Notes: generated by a model not told the origin, from the sequence alone. 57,500 nt of DNA from Mesostigma viride (GCA_009746045.1 RPFO01000102.1:996540-1054039), one strand, 5' to 3'; shown: positions 20,048 to 31,732, numbered from the stretch's first letter. A program made the numbers and translations.

Positions 20048-22167
20048 CTGCGCGCCCAAAAAAGCCATACTCAGCCAGGGCCGGGTGTGGGTGGGTAGAT
20101 GCGTGTGGGACCAGGCGGGGGAGGAGAAGGAAGATGGAGGTGTGGGGTGTGTGGGGGGGAGGGTAAGGCGGGGGGAAAAGAGGAAGTCATACACTGGCAT
20201 GTCAGGTACAATTTTGTCACAGGAGACAAATTTTTTATTTTATCAACAGGATTCCTCAAGCACGCGTTGACAAAGGCTAGCCTCGTGTACGCGAGAGCAT
20301 AAAATACTATCAAAAGGATTGTGCCACGGGCATACCGTGAAAGGAAGCATGCCAGACCATCATCTCGAGCTGATTTATTCAACTAAAATAACGATCAAGC
20401 ATTCAAACAGTGCTGCTGGGCCCTGCTAATCAGAAGAGAGAAACGTTTACAGATGTGATGGGAAAATGTGAGCAGGGAGATTTAACTGGCAAGAATTCAA
20501 CATTCAAACGCAAGGAAACATGACACGTAACGCGGACACATGGCACTTGACTATGGTTCTAATTATGGCACTTGACTGTTGTTCTAACCATGGCACTCGA
20601 CTATAGTACTATGGCAGTTAACTATGGTTCTAATTATGGCACTTGACTGTAGTTCTAACTATGGCATTCACTATAGTCCTATGGCACTGACTATGGTTCT
20701 AATTATGGCACTTGACTACTGTTAGTTCTAACAACAGCACTTAACTGCAGTTCTAACTACGGCCATGACACTAATTCTAACAACTTGATTGCGAGAATCG
20801 ATGCCATCGTTAGAGAAACACAACATCAACCCAAAGCACACTGACCAAAAATTGAAAGCAAAGACCATTTGGTACCCAAAGCACTCGTGACGACCAGCGT
20901 CGGAGGTCGTGCCCACAAACATATCGCGTCAGCAAACATCTCGCGCCAACAACCATCTCGCACCAACAAACATGTCACGCCAACAAACACGTCACGCCAA
21001 CAAACATCTTGCGCCAAAAAACATCTTGCGTCAGCAAACATCACGCGCCAACCGACATCTCGCGCAAACAAGAATCTCGCGCCAACAAACATCTTCCGTC
21101 AACCGACATCTCGCGCAAACAAACATCTCCCGTAAACCGACATCTCGCCTCAACAAACATCTCGCGCCAACAAAATCTCGCGTAAACAAACATCTTGCGC
21201 CAAAAAACATCTCCTGTCAACCGACATCTCCCGTCAACAAACATCTCGCGCCAACTGACATCTCCCGCCAACCAATGCCTCCCGTCAACCTACATTTCTG
21301 TGTACCTGTGCAGGCTGTGCTGCACCCCCCACCCTCAACCACGGTACGCCAAACGAAAAGACGGGCATAGGGGTTCACGAGCTACCTTCCGCGCTGCCTT
21401 CCGGGCTAACTTTCGCGCTGCCTTCCAAGCTAACTTTCGCGCTGTCCGAGCTGCCTTCCGAGCTGCCTTCTGAGCTGCCTTCCGAGCTGCCTTCCGAGCT
21501 GCCTTCCGAGCTGCCTTCCGAGCTGCCTTCCGAGCTAACTTTCGCGCTGCCTTCCGAGCTAACTTTCGAGCTGCCTTCCGAGCTAACTTTTGAGCTGCCT
21601 TCCGAGCTGCCTTCCGAGCTGCCTTCCGAGCTGCCTTCCGAGCTGCCTTCCGAGCTAACTTCCGAGGTATATGTGCTGGGCACTTCGTCCTGCCGGCATC
21701 CACTGCACGCCAATGCCTGCCTCAGAACAATCTAATGAGTCTAACAACAAGTAAGCAACACGAAGTGAACTTGCAGAAAAAAAGCTTCGAATCACCAAAT
21801 AAGCATCACACAAAGTGAAGTTCAAGTAAAAAAACTTTGAATCACCTGTGCGGCATGCCACGGCCTGCCGTCATCCACTGAAGGCCAGTTCTAGCCCCAG
21901 ATCGATGTAATGATACTAACACCAAGTTAAACAAAGCTTATAATTGTCACCTGTGCTGCACGCCGCGGCCTGCCGTCATCCACTGCACGTCGCCGTCGCC
22001 ATACCGCCCCGCGGCGCCCATCGAGTCCGCATGGTCCACCATGCCTTGCTGGACGACTGTGATCGTCTCAAACCCGCGGTGGGGGTGGCCAGGGAATCCT
22101 GGGATCTTCCTCCCGTGGTACATCCGCCAGCCGTCGCGGACCTCAAAGTCCATGCCCAGGGAGCGGC
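19372..22167 (-). CDS. Pirin family protein, last two exons (5' end not found)
   Basis: Exon 21951-22167 encodes [34 protein letters not shown] and [14 protein letters not shown]. Exon 19372-20047 starts with [20 protein letters not shown] and ends KEEQPPSA-stop. The junction CAC AG|T GAA restores His-Ser-Glu. Pirins are two-domain cupins binding one Fe. The two His of HPHRG plus the His and Glu of QHSE are all present, so the metal site looks intact. The sequence resembles the bacterial-type subgroup ([14 protein letters not shown]). The exon enters in phase 1, so at least one N-terminal exon is missing; none was recognised in 22168-22900. The about 1.9-kb intron is full of minisatellites and exon-end copies. 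Confidence 0.92.
20520..20760. repeat. Irregular minisatellite (TATGGCACTTGACTATGGTTCTAAT-like units)
   Basis: About 8 imperfect units of 20-35 bp in the pirin intron. Confidence 0.85.
20930..21290. repeat. 18-bp minisatellite (ACATCTCGCGCCAACAA-like)
   Basis: About 20 diverged units in the pirin intron. Confidence 0.92.
21385..21665. repeat. 12-bp minisatellite (CTGCCTTCCGAG)
   Basis: CTGCCTTCCGAG units alternate with TAACTTTCGAG variants. The array lies next to the most distant exon-end copy of pirin. Confidence 0.95.
21655..21900 (-). repeat. Two decayed copies of the pirin exon end plus 5' splice site
   Basis: The minus strand at about 21846-21890 reads [14 protein letters not shown] followed by GTGATT. 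At about 21660-21715 it reads [12 protein letters not shown]. The real exon end is [12 protein letters not shown] with GTGACA. Intron sequence after each copy (AAGCTTTGTT..., CTTGGTGTTAG) is also repeated, so the unit spans the exon-intron border. Confidence 0.85.
21951..22167 (-). CDS. Pirin internal exon with HPHRG metal site
   Basis: 217 bp, phase 1 to 2, with acceptor CCCCCCAG and donor CACAG|GTGACA. Two decayed copies of its 3' end lie downstream, around 21846-21900 and 21660-21715. Confidence 0.88.
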
Positions 22168-22231
22168 CTGGGGGGGTGCCGAGGGGTGGCGGACCGGGGC
22201 GATGCGGCGACATACCGGCACGTGAGTTTAC

Positions 22232-22340
22232 GAAGAAAGGGTCGCTATGATAAGAAGAAAGGGTCGCTAGGATAAGAAGAAAGGGTCGCTAGGATAAGAA
22301 GAAAGGGTCGCTAGGATAAGAAGAAAGGGTCGCTAGGAGA
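22232..22340. repeat. 22-bp minisatellite upstream of the pirin exon
   Basis: About five units of GAAGAAAGGGTCGCTAGGATAA. On the pirin strand each unit reads TTTCTTCTTATCCTAG, a pyrimidine tract plus AG. Confidence 0.93.
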
Positions 22341-22369
22341 AAACACGAGAGCAAGAAGCCAGGGTCCAG

Positions 22370-22720
22370 GAGCGCACGCGAACATAGGAAAAAGGGTAGA
22401 GGAGTGCACACGTGTGTGACAGAAGAAGGGTAGAGGAGCGCGCGCGGGTATAAGAAGAAAGGGGACGGGACTGCACGCGTGTGTGACAGAAGAAGGGTAG
22501 AGGAGCGCGCGCGGGTATAAGAAGAAAGAGGACGGGACTGCACGCGTGTGTGACAGAAGAAGGGTAGAGGAGCGCGCGCGGGTATAAGAAGAAAGGGGAC
22601 GGGACTGCACGCGTGTGTGACAGAAGAAGGGTAGAGGAGCGCGCGCGGGTATAAGAAGAAAGAGGACGGGACTGCACACGTGTGTGACAGAAGAAGGGTA
22701 GAGGAGTGTGACAGAAGAAA
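22370..22720. repeat. About 58-bp minisatellite
   Basis: About five to six units containing GCACGCGTGTGTGACAGAAG and GGGTAGAGGAGCGCGCGCGG. Confidence 0.95.
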
Positions 22721-22902
22721 CGGTTAGGGAGGCAGGGAGGGAGAAGAAGGCATGAACACAAAGGTATAGAGCAGCACGGGGAGTAGAGGGGACAAGAAGA
22801 AGGGACAGAGCACAGCAGAGGAGCCAGCATGGGAGGGAGCAGAGGAGGGTTAGAAGAAATTCAAGAGTAGAGCACAGGAGTACGAAGACACGCATTATTT
22901 AA

Positions 22903-23262
22903 TTAATTAATTAATTATCCGGTAGACTGCGTCACGTGTGTACCAATAAAGGAACCTTCATCCCCTATACACGATGAAAAAGAGGGAGGGCGCCCTAGCT
23001 TCTCTCACTGCCCTAAGTGAGGGCAGGCCACAGAGCGCTCTCTCCACATCATGGTGCGGGCGCAACTGTGGGTGCAATAAAGCCTCGGCATAGCAAAAGC
23101 GTGGCGGATGCAGTAAGGCTTCCCCACGGTACAGAGCCCGCAGATAGACTTGAAACACATTTGGAGGAGCGCCGGATTGAGAGAATAGAAAGGCCTCTCC
23201 CGGAGCCTGAGGGTTTTTAGGGGCATACCCAGTGTTCACCCACAAACCCAAGACAGTTGCGC
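22903..23262 (-). mobile_element. SINE-like dispersed repeat, fullest copy
   Basis: In minus orientation it runs from GGGTGAACACTGGGTATGCC, through TTTATTGCACCCACAGTTG and GGGCGCCCTCCCTC, to GACGCAGTC and a (TTAA)n tail at 22903-22918. The blocks recur in the copies at 5213, 32541 and 53085. Its 3' end resembles the LINE 3' end at 28938 (CACGTGACGCAGTC), so it probably moves with LINE machinery. Confidence 0.75.
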
Positions 23263-25220
23263 ATGGGAGGGCGAAATTTGGTATTTTCATGTGATGATGA
23301 CATCGGCCAGGAGAGGCTTCATGCAGCAATTGCGGGCACTGTGTATCAATTGCGGGCACCGTGCCCACGAACAGCGTGGGGAAGCGATTTCAATACGTGT
23401 CGCATTCAGCGGTTCAGGCGGGCCTCCCGGGTAGCAATTCAGTCGACGGGGAGCAAAGGCGAGCGTGTGGGCGGTTGTGGAACATTGAGGAGGGCTGGGA
23501 ATGGGAATTGAATGAGCTTATTCACACCAGGCGATAAGTCTAATTGCAATCGCGTCGCAAATCAATAGCAGCGCTTTCCGGCCCGTCGGGAATTCGAAGG
23601 AGTAAACTTTTCAGGTCAAGCAGCCGCCCGATTATCAAAGTTGCCCGCGTACGTGGACAAAAGCACGCACCTGCGAGTGATGCCTTGGGCCGCATGCTGG
23701 CATCGCCTTTAGGGAAACGATCCAGGTGATGAACACAGAAAAGAAAAGGGTCTAAGGTCTTCCATGCAAAGTCTAGCGCCTGAACGTTCAAAACAGCGGA
23801 CTGCATCTCGGAAAATCTGTTCGAATCCCGATCAACTCCACGCCCAATCAGGGAAGTTTGCGTCACCAAATAGTATATAAGGGCAGTTTGGAGCGTCAAG
23901 AGCACACCGACAAGTTTTGCGGGGGCGATGTGCACACGGGTTGCCAGTGCACCTAAAACTCCAGACCAAACAAACTCCGGCCACAGTCAATATGCACTGT
24001 CAAGAAAGCTCTACTTATTGTCCAAGCGAACGGTTTGGGTCAATCCCAATAATTTCTCTTTCTGAAATAAAGGATGCCACCCGCGCGTTCGGCGTTTACA
24101 GTTCGGATCCTCGCGATGGTTTGCAGTTTGCACAAGATCTCGAGGGTGCCCGCGTGTTGGCTGATGTGTGCCCGCGTGTTGGCTGATGTGCGCACGCGAA
24201 GTCGGGTTCTTATTGCCACGCGTCATCCGCTTATTTATCGAATGCTCGGCAATTGCTGGATCAAAACATACCCATTCACATAGAAGATGGCAACTTGACA
24301 AGTGTCCATGTTTCAGACGCCAGCAAACGTAAAAAAAAAAAAAAAGCTCTACAGTACAGTAGTAAGGCTCCGTTTTAGCCACTGACATCTTGATACCCTA
24401 GGCTTAGCAGGGATTACCTACTGGCTATATTTGGAATAAACGTACACCTATTTACCTGGAAAAAAAAAAAAAAGCGTGATTCATCAGTCAAGTCACATGC
24501 GCCGATGCGCTCCGACGCTCCGACATCGATGGCCAATGCAAATCCTTCAGCCAGCGCTATATGTTATCCGCAGCGGTATTTTACAGACTCCTCCCAGGTA
24601 GTCATGAGGCCGGGATACTTTTTCGCTGTACAGCACGAGTAGAATGTAAGCTGCACGATCACTGCAACGTGAATGTTAAAAATGCGAAGGGATAGCACGC
24701 GTAAGCTGATACCGACAAGCCTCACCGAACTGCCCTGGCGGCTGGCGGGCGTTTACTGCATTTTCCAGCAGGTTGCATGCATAATGCTTTGCCCAACTTC
24801 CGTGATGCTAACGAGGAACGACTAATAATGCCAAGCCTGGACGCGGGAGCGCGGCGGCACATACAGGATCATGTCACGTGCAGGGATCTAGGCAGCTCAT
24901 GAGCATGAGTTACTTGCTAATTATAATGCTACTGTAAGCAAGCATATCGTTTTCGAAGCAGCTCGGCCAGCGTATGGCAGGATAGGTGATTCCTAACATG
25001 GTATTCGCCAGAGCGGGCTGTGCGTGTCCGAATTCCGTGGGGCCTCTCGCCGGTGAGCTGTGAACCGTGTGCCATGATGTCGTGGCCCTTGCTAGATCCC
25101 TCTTCCATCAAGCATGAGATCCGTTGGCGCCCAGGATGCCCTACACACATATTTCCTTAGTCATCCATGTTACGATCCCGGGTCCGCATGCTCAAGTACT
25201 CTGATTTGCCCTTGTTTCCT
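23263..25220. other. Intergenic stretch with no recognisable gene
   Basis: Contains a short 23-bp tandem duplication at 24146-24193 and two A runs at about 24329 and 24459. No conserved protein or RNA signature was seen. Confidence 0.45.
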
Positions 25221-25224
25221 ACGT

Positions 25225-25615
25225 GTGCGTACTCTTGCGCATAGTAGGCGCCTGGACCTAGCTGGCCGGGCACCTGGCCGGCCGGCACGGATCAGGTGGA
25301 TACATGTCAGAGATAGGCTAGCTGGCACCAAGCCGCGTAGCCATGACGCTTGGAACTCATCTCAGTCATCCGGGAGGCTCCTGGCCGTGGGCGGCAAGGT
25401 GGCCACCCCTGGCTGGACCTTTCGCGATCAAGGCTACAGGTATGGTATGTGGTATCCTAGTAGGAAGATCAGGCTCACGCCCGAGCAGCCTCCTGGCTAA
25501 TCTCTGATCTGGAGGCTGATGATGATTCGCAAAGACAGATGGCAGGAGATTATTCATTCACGCGCGCCTCGATCCGTCGGGACAGTCACGGGGTACCAAC
25601 TTTTGAGTAGGTAGG
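25225..25615 (+). mobile_element. Diverged LINE C-terminal fragment
   Basis: Matches the LINE at 28938-29977 in pieces: RRLDLAGRAPG, DRLAGTKP, WTFRDQGYRYGM and LTPEQPPG, then a stop and RKDRWQ. It is degraded, with indels and an in-frame stop. Confidence 0.75.
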
Positions 25616-25968
25616 TACCTTTCATCCCTGTTTGATGGCAATGGGGTTTGATCAGGGGGCTGGGTCTCCGGCACAGCGATCTCCATGCATATGTGGGTTG
25701 CATGCAGCGCGGGAGCAAGGTCCTGGACAATGAAGACGCCACGTTGCGGAGGCGAGCATATAGATTAAAAATATAATTACTTACAGCAGAGTGAAATCAC
25801 TCAAACCAAAGCAAGCGCCCAGCTATAAACCTATATACAGAGCCATGTCAAAGCTCTATACTACGATAAGACCAATGGAAACTCCTATAACGCGAGGAAC
25901 CTAATAGCCCTGCTGCACCGTTAAATCAGCCCGCGTGCGGCGGAGCATGATGTCAGCCATGGCCCGAG

Positions 25969-26933
25969 TCAGCGCCACCGACAAGCGCTGACGCCAATAT
26001 GACGTCCAGGTCCGCGCCGACCATGGGGCCCGCTGGCCCTCCGGCCAGGTCCAGCCGGTCCTCCCGGAGCCGGCAACACTCCTTGAAGAAGGCGGAGGTC
26101 AGGGGCCCCATGGCCCTGGGCAAACTCCTCCAGGACAAGGGGCACCACACGATGGTGCCCGATGTCGCCGTAGGCCAGGAGCTTGGCCCGCTCCACCCGG
26201 TCCGCCGTGTAACCTGCCGTGAGGGAGGCCCCAGCCACGTGGCTAAGAGCCAAGGACCGCGCCACCGAAACGTCAATAAGCAGATGCCGGCCATCCCCCT
26301 CAAAGTCTAGCACCACGATGTCAGGCCGGTGGTTGGGGGAATAGAAGGCAGCGCCATCCGCATCCTCGGACCGGATGTTCGCGTGGGGGAAAACCGACCG
26401 AACCATGGCGAGCACCCCGGCGCCACCGTCAGGAGGACAGTGTGCAAATACAAATACCAATTCTGATTCTGTTGCCCCCCCATGCAGGCAAGGTAGTGAG
26501 TCCCCGTGGGATCCAGCGGCTGCCCACAGCTACCACAAGGCCGCCCGGCCGGAACAAGAGGCTGCGGGGCAAATAGCTGGTGCCGGAGCGCCACCGAGTA
26601 GTGGCTGGGAGCTAAGGCGAATGGGGGGGCCATGGGAAGAGCACGAAGGTACGCCGAGCCCACACTCCGCAATGAAAGCGAGAACAGCCACGCACGTCCC
26701 TGGGCGTTGAGGTCCGCGAAAAGAGCCATCCAATCAGCCGTGTGCAGAATACCCGCGTAGGTTTTTTGGTGTTTATCGATGACGCGAGCAGGGAATGCGG
26801 CGGGAGATTGAACGGAGGCGACCGAGGGAGTGCCGCGAGGGAGGCGGCGCTGTACCGCCTGAGCGGCACGGACGGGAGAAAAGGCCTGCTGGATCTCAGC
26901 ATAGGCCTCCTGGATGGCGGTGACGAAGGGCAA
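25969..26933 (-). pseudogene. LINE-like C-terminal ORF with Cys/His finger and endonuclease-like motif, frameshifted
   Basis: The first part (26933 to about 26440) has GRPCGSCGQPLDPTGTHYLA, then C, a C-x2-C...H...C pattern. After a frame change near 26440-26450, the second part reads NHRPDIVVLDFEGDGRHLLI, then DVSV. This R-P-D...D-V-S-V arrangement resembles the restriction-like endonuclease found in some LINE-related ORFs. The assignment is inferred from the motif only. No reverse transcriptase was seen next to it. Confidence 0.5.
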
Positions 26934-27085
26934 AGTCCAGGAGGTCAGGCGCTGCCGTTGCCAAAAGGGGCAGGAGCCGGCAGCATATAGATGATGCTAC
27001 ACGTCCGCAGCTGCGGGCTAGCAAGCATTCTTGGCCGCCCGGGCCTGATGGATGGGGCCTCGGCCGGCCGGTGATCACGGGCCGC

Positions 27086-27252
27086 TGAGCCTAGGAGCCT
27101 GAGCATGCATGAGGGAAGACGGGTGTCTTTGATCGACCTCTTCGCAGCTTACGTGACAATGACCATGTACTTTTGGATGAATTGATGTACTTTACTGTAT
27201 TAATGTGCTCCGTGTGGACTCCCCAACGGGAGCGAGTGGCAGTAATTAATTA
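27086..27252 (+). mobile_element. 167-bp LINE-tail or SINE insertion with 12-bp target duplication
   Basis: It is flanked by ATCACGGGCCGC at 27074-27085 and 27253-27264. It ends with CTCCGTGTGGACTCCCCAAC, then GGGAGC and TAATTAATTA, the same 3' end as the nested LINE at 18979-19038. Confidence 0.85.
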
Positions 27253-27712
27253 ATCACGGGCCGCAAGCTGCTCCGGCGTATAGTACTTGTCCATGCTCCG
27301 GTGAGTGCCCCGCAAGTACTGGCGTGCCTGCGAAGACCTGTACTGGCTTGCATCTTGTTTTCTTTGATGCGGAATTCCACCACCGACGAAACGACACAAT
27401 TTTGTTTGTGACAGGGCCGGCTGGGCCGCCGAGTTGGCGTGCCTGGTGGATGTCTGGATGACGGCGACCTCTGGGCTACGCCGAGCTGCCCCAAGAAGGA
27501 GCTGCTGCAGACATAGTTCACAACGTACACCTGCGCCATTGATGTACCGGGGGACACCATACTGCCAGCACGATACTGCAAGATGCAGACAATTTTTCCC
27601 CCCCTTCTGCGTTAGTACCTAATGAGATTAATAGTGCACCTTGGCATGCCTATGCGCATGACATGCAAGCACTTGTACTCGAGCTGACACATGCGATGTC
27701 AGTGAAACGATA

Positions 27713-30507
27713 TTAACCCGTGTTTTTTTACAACGCGATACATCGCGTTGTAGGGTTAGAACGCGATGTATCGCGTTGTAATCTGACACGTGGCAAACCT
27801 ATTAAACATGCGATTTTTGGTCTGAAACTTTCAACATAGGTCAGAAACATCTCATAGAATTCAAGAAAAAATCCTGGTATTTTTGGTATTTTTTTTGTGA
27901 CAGCTGCAGACAAATATGTACCACTGAAATCAGGCATTTTCGCGGGACGAAGGTGAAGACGACGGCGATGGCGGCAGGTAGATCTTGCCAGTTTTCGCGC
28001 GAATTTCAGTGGCTGTTGGGTAGCACGACCATGATGATGCGTTCAAAGGTTGATAATTAGGTTTCTACGAGTTTGTTGAGGTACTGGGGCAAAGGAAACG
28101 TAGTTTTTTCCAGTTTCTCACCCAACTTTCATGCGGAAACCCTGGAAACCGGCATACATATTATTACGTCAAGACTCGGGTCTGCTGCGGCACCATGCTT
28201 GGTATTTCCATGGTGTTTCGACTTCTTAACACATGTTTATTCATTCCGAACGCCCGGACTCTCGGCTAAACCGAGATTTGTGCAGACTTTTATTGGGAAG
28301 CTCCGGGCATGATGGTGCCTGCAAATAGCGTAAGGCGTGACCTTGGCTATTGCTACGGTATGCTGTATTTTCCTGGAAATGGCCTCTGCCACCGGCTCAA
28401 TAGTGCTTGCAGGCGTAAGTATATCGTGTTTCTGCCTAGTTTCTGCCAGTTTTCCACTTATTTTTACCGACCTCTGCCCAGCCTCTCTAAGACCGCCATC
28501 CTACTCGACGTTGCTTGCATGTCAGCCATAGCAGGTTGCAGTTGTGCAGTATTTAGGTGCTGTATACGTCGTCAAGCCGTGAATATATCGTGAGGATTGG
28601 ATGTTGATGGTTTATACTGCATTGATTGTGCAAGAAGACCAGCTAGGTGCCCATAATCATGTGTATAATCATGTGTTGTTAGCATCTTGCCACCATTTGC
28701 TAGCATGCATTCCAGCGTCATCTTTGCCTGCATGTAAGCTCATGGATCACTCAACCTATCCAAGCCTTGCATTACACGTGCCTCTTTCTTTCAGTATTGC
28801 ACGCGTTATGGAATGAAAACCTAGCACCTCCGTTCCCACGAGGCATGTGCTCAACACGTTGTGAGAGTGGATGATGCTTTGGCTATGGCTGCCTGATTCA
28901 GTCATATTAGGTCATCCAATCATGATGTTTGATGCATTAATTAATTAATTAATAGACACGTGACTGCGTCACGTGAGCATAAGCCCTCAGTGGGAGCGGA
29001 ACATGGGATGGAATGGATGGTATAAGCTATCTAGGTCCTAGTTACAGGGGTGTGGGCACCGCGGCCCGAATCGCTATGAATGCCATACTTGGTCACACGC
29101 GGAGCCCCCACAGGCTTGGGGGTGGTCTCCTTCATCACTACTTGCCATCTATCCTTGCGCACCATCTGCCTCCATATTACAGACAAACCAGGAGGCTGCC
29201 CGGGGGTGAGCCCGTCACGTCTAGTGTAGCACATGTCCATGCCGAGTCTATCACGAAAAGTCCACGGGTGGCGGCCCTGCCGCGTGCGGCCGGGGGCACG
29301 CCAGGTGAGGACATATCGCCCAGGCTGGGCGGGCTTGGTGCCAGCTAGTCTATCTGATGTATCTACCTGATCTGTGCGGGCCAGGTGCCCGGCTAGGCCC
29401 AGGCGCCTGTGCCTAATAATGTGGGAAACATAGGGCAAATCAGCGTACAAATCCTCATTACTAATGTGCAAACCAAAGGGGATGTTAAGGGCCTTGCGCA
29501 GCATCTTGGTGACGGCGCCGTCGAGTCGTTGCTCCAGCTCCTGCATCAGTGTCCACGTCTCGGCGCCGTAGGTCAGGATCGTCAGAATGACGACCTTGAA
29601 GAGGTCACGCTTGACGATCCGGGGTAGGGCGGGGTTGCTCCACCAGCGGCGGTGGTCATGGAGGTGCGCCCACGCCATGCCGATCCGTGTCGTCATGTCG
29701 TCCTCGCAGTCGGGAAGCCAACTGCCGAGCAGCTTCAATGAAGCGGCCTGAAGTAGGGTAGTTGACCTCGGCATCGTCTAAGAGGCGGAGTGTGGGTGGG
29801 GGCCCTGCCATGCCGAGGGCCAGGGCCTCCGTTTTGGGGCTGATTTCTAGACCAACCGCCCGAGCCTCGAGAGCCAGGCAGTCCAGCCAAAGTTGGGCAG
29901 ACTCCGGCTTCTCGATGAGCGTGATGTCGTCGGCATAAATGAGGTCAGCTAGTAAATTCTGCTAGTAAATTCTGCTAGTTTGATGCATGTTTGATGCTGT
30001 ATAACTTATACAACACCTATTTTCAACGTTTTGACCCTCCAAGCTCACTATGGCCCCGTTTATGGGGCTCGTGTCGTTGCGTAATGTTGTGAAGGGCTCT
30101 CATGTTTCCCACTGCGTTGTACTGCGTTGTAATTGTGATGCTAATGAAAAATAGCTCCAGTGGCCCAATGGGCCTGAGTTTTGTTTCACAGAGCCTGCAT
30201 ATGTTGCCCATAGCTCGTGCAAGAAGCCAGATTTTTTTCATGAACCATTTGTGAATAAGCACATGACTTGTGACCTAGGGTCAAGAAATCGCGGTCATGG
30301 TCAGACCCCCCTGTATTCAAACCAGTGTATCTCTCTAATGAATAAGCATTTTGTAGGTCTGAGTAGCTCAAAAAATCCTTTGATTTATGGGCTTTCAGGA
30401 AAGTATATACATGACCATGAAAAAAAATTTTCCTTAGGTGCTATACGCGTTCTAAAAAAAGCTTACAACGCGATATATCGCGTTCTAATTAAAAAAACAC
30501 GGGTTAA
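27713..30507. mobile_element. piggyBac-like DNA transposon, non-autonomous or decayed, with a LINE inserted inside
   Basis: The ends are perfect 18-bp inverted copies: TTAACCCGTGTTTTTTTA at 27713-27730 and its complement at 30490-30507. Read as target site TTAA plus inverted repeat CCCGTGTTTTTTTA, this is the piggyBac signature (TTAA duplication, termini starting CCC). Subterminal 18-bp palindromes AACGCGATACATCGCGTT (27732-27749), their complement (27760-27777) and AACGCGATATATCGCGTT (30467-30484) add a second symmetric layer. No transposase ORF was recognised in the 1.7 kb that is not LINE. Confidence 0.82.
28938..29977 (-). mobile_element. 5'-truncated LINE inserted in the piggyBac-like element
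   Basis: An 11-bp target duplication GTTTGATGCAT flanks it at 28927-28937 and 29978-29988. The minus strand starts inside the reverse transcriptase at LIYADDITLIEKPES (YADD codons at 29926-29937). A frame change near 29750 follows, then LKLLGSWLPDCEDDMTTRIG and the C-terminal RHRRLGLAGHLARTDQVDTS. The ORF stops at about 29031, followed by a 3' UTR and (TTAA)n. The frameshift makes it dead. Confidence 0.92.
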
Positions 30508-31034
30508 ATATAAATATAAATATAACGACACGATAAATAAATGACCCTTCTAGACCAGAAGGAGCGAGCAGAAATACCGCAATGCAGTTTGCTACACATC
30601 AAGTCATCAACAGTGCGGAATGCCACCAGCTACACGTCTATAGTTTTGGCGGCAGGGATGTTCCTGTCCAAAAGCCAAGTTGGAACAGGGGGGCCACAGC
30701 ACCGTCTTTTTGTGCATGATGGGGCCCCTTCTTCGCTGGCTTAGACGCCTTCGCCACCCCCTTGGCCACCTGGAGGAACATGGGCACCGGACCGGGAAAT
30801 TTACATCGTGATATCAGTAGAATGTGTTAGCAAATGCTGCTGGCTATCCTGCCAAAGAAAAAAAGAAGGAGATCACTGTAGCTCCCGCTCACATTTGACT
30901 CAGGACCTGATGCTTTCCTCGGGTACAGCCTGAAGTCTGCCCACACTACGCCCCCAAATTGTCGCGTGCTTTACTAACCCAATTAATTCCCCAAAGTGCA
31001 GATCACATTTAATAAATGTCCACATAATGTACAC
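30508..31034. other. Intergenic, nothing recognised
   Basis: No coding, RNA or repeat signature was seen. Confidence 0.4.
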
Positions 31035-31707
31035 TAATTATTTCATTAACTAGTCTTGTGTCCCCATTGGGGGACCACGGAGCACTGAATTCCCCAATTT
31101 AAGATTTAGTGGACGTCTTCCCAAGACGTCAATATGTACATGTATGTCCACAGCTAGTCTAAAATATGGGCCTCAAGTGAGGCCTCGAGCTAATCTAGCA
31201 CGGAAACTATGCCTAACATGCTTTTTATATTTCCTAGGACCCACAATTGGGGGGTCGTAGTCTTGCCACACATGACAATGTCCGCCCAACGCTGCTTATC
31301 CTGCATATCCGACCATATCTGAGTTAGAGGGCTTGAGCGGATGACGCCAACAGCGTCTTTGCTCTGCTTGTCAGCTAAAATCATATCGCGGTATGTCCCA
31401 TGTTGGCCACCGCGTCGCCTGACCCTGGCAGGGCCTGATCATGTAAGAAGATATCTCCCGGGCTGGCCAGTCCGCAGGGAACCAGCAGGGCCCTCAACTG
31501 TATCAACCTGATTAGTACGGGATAGATGGCCAGCAAACTGTAGTCTACGCTGCCTAATAATATCAGACACACGGGGCATCACATCATACAACGCCGCCAA
31601 GTGGCGGTGTTCGCCGTACTTCACCCCCAAGATATACTTAAGCATCCTAGTGACTGTTCCCTTCAATCTGGACTCCAGATGTTCAGTGAGCGTCCAGGCT
31701 GATGATG
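31035..31707 (-). mobile_element. 5'-truncated LINE fragment with 8-bp target duplication
   Basis: ATGTACAC occurs at 31027-31034 and 31708-31715. The minus strand reads SAWTLTEHLESRLKGTVTRM, then IIRQRRLQFAGHLSRTNQVD, and DYDPPIVGPRKYKKH after frame breaks. The 3' end has the hairpin CCCCCAATGGGG and an AT-rich tail. It belongs to the same subfamily as 15009-15395. Confidence 0.85.
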
Positions 31708-31732
31708 ATGTACACAATGTATGTCTCTCCGT

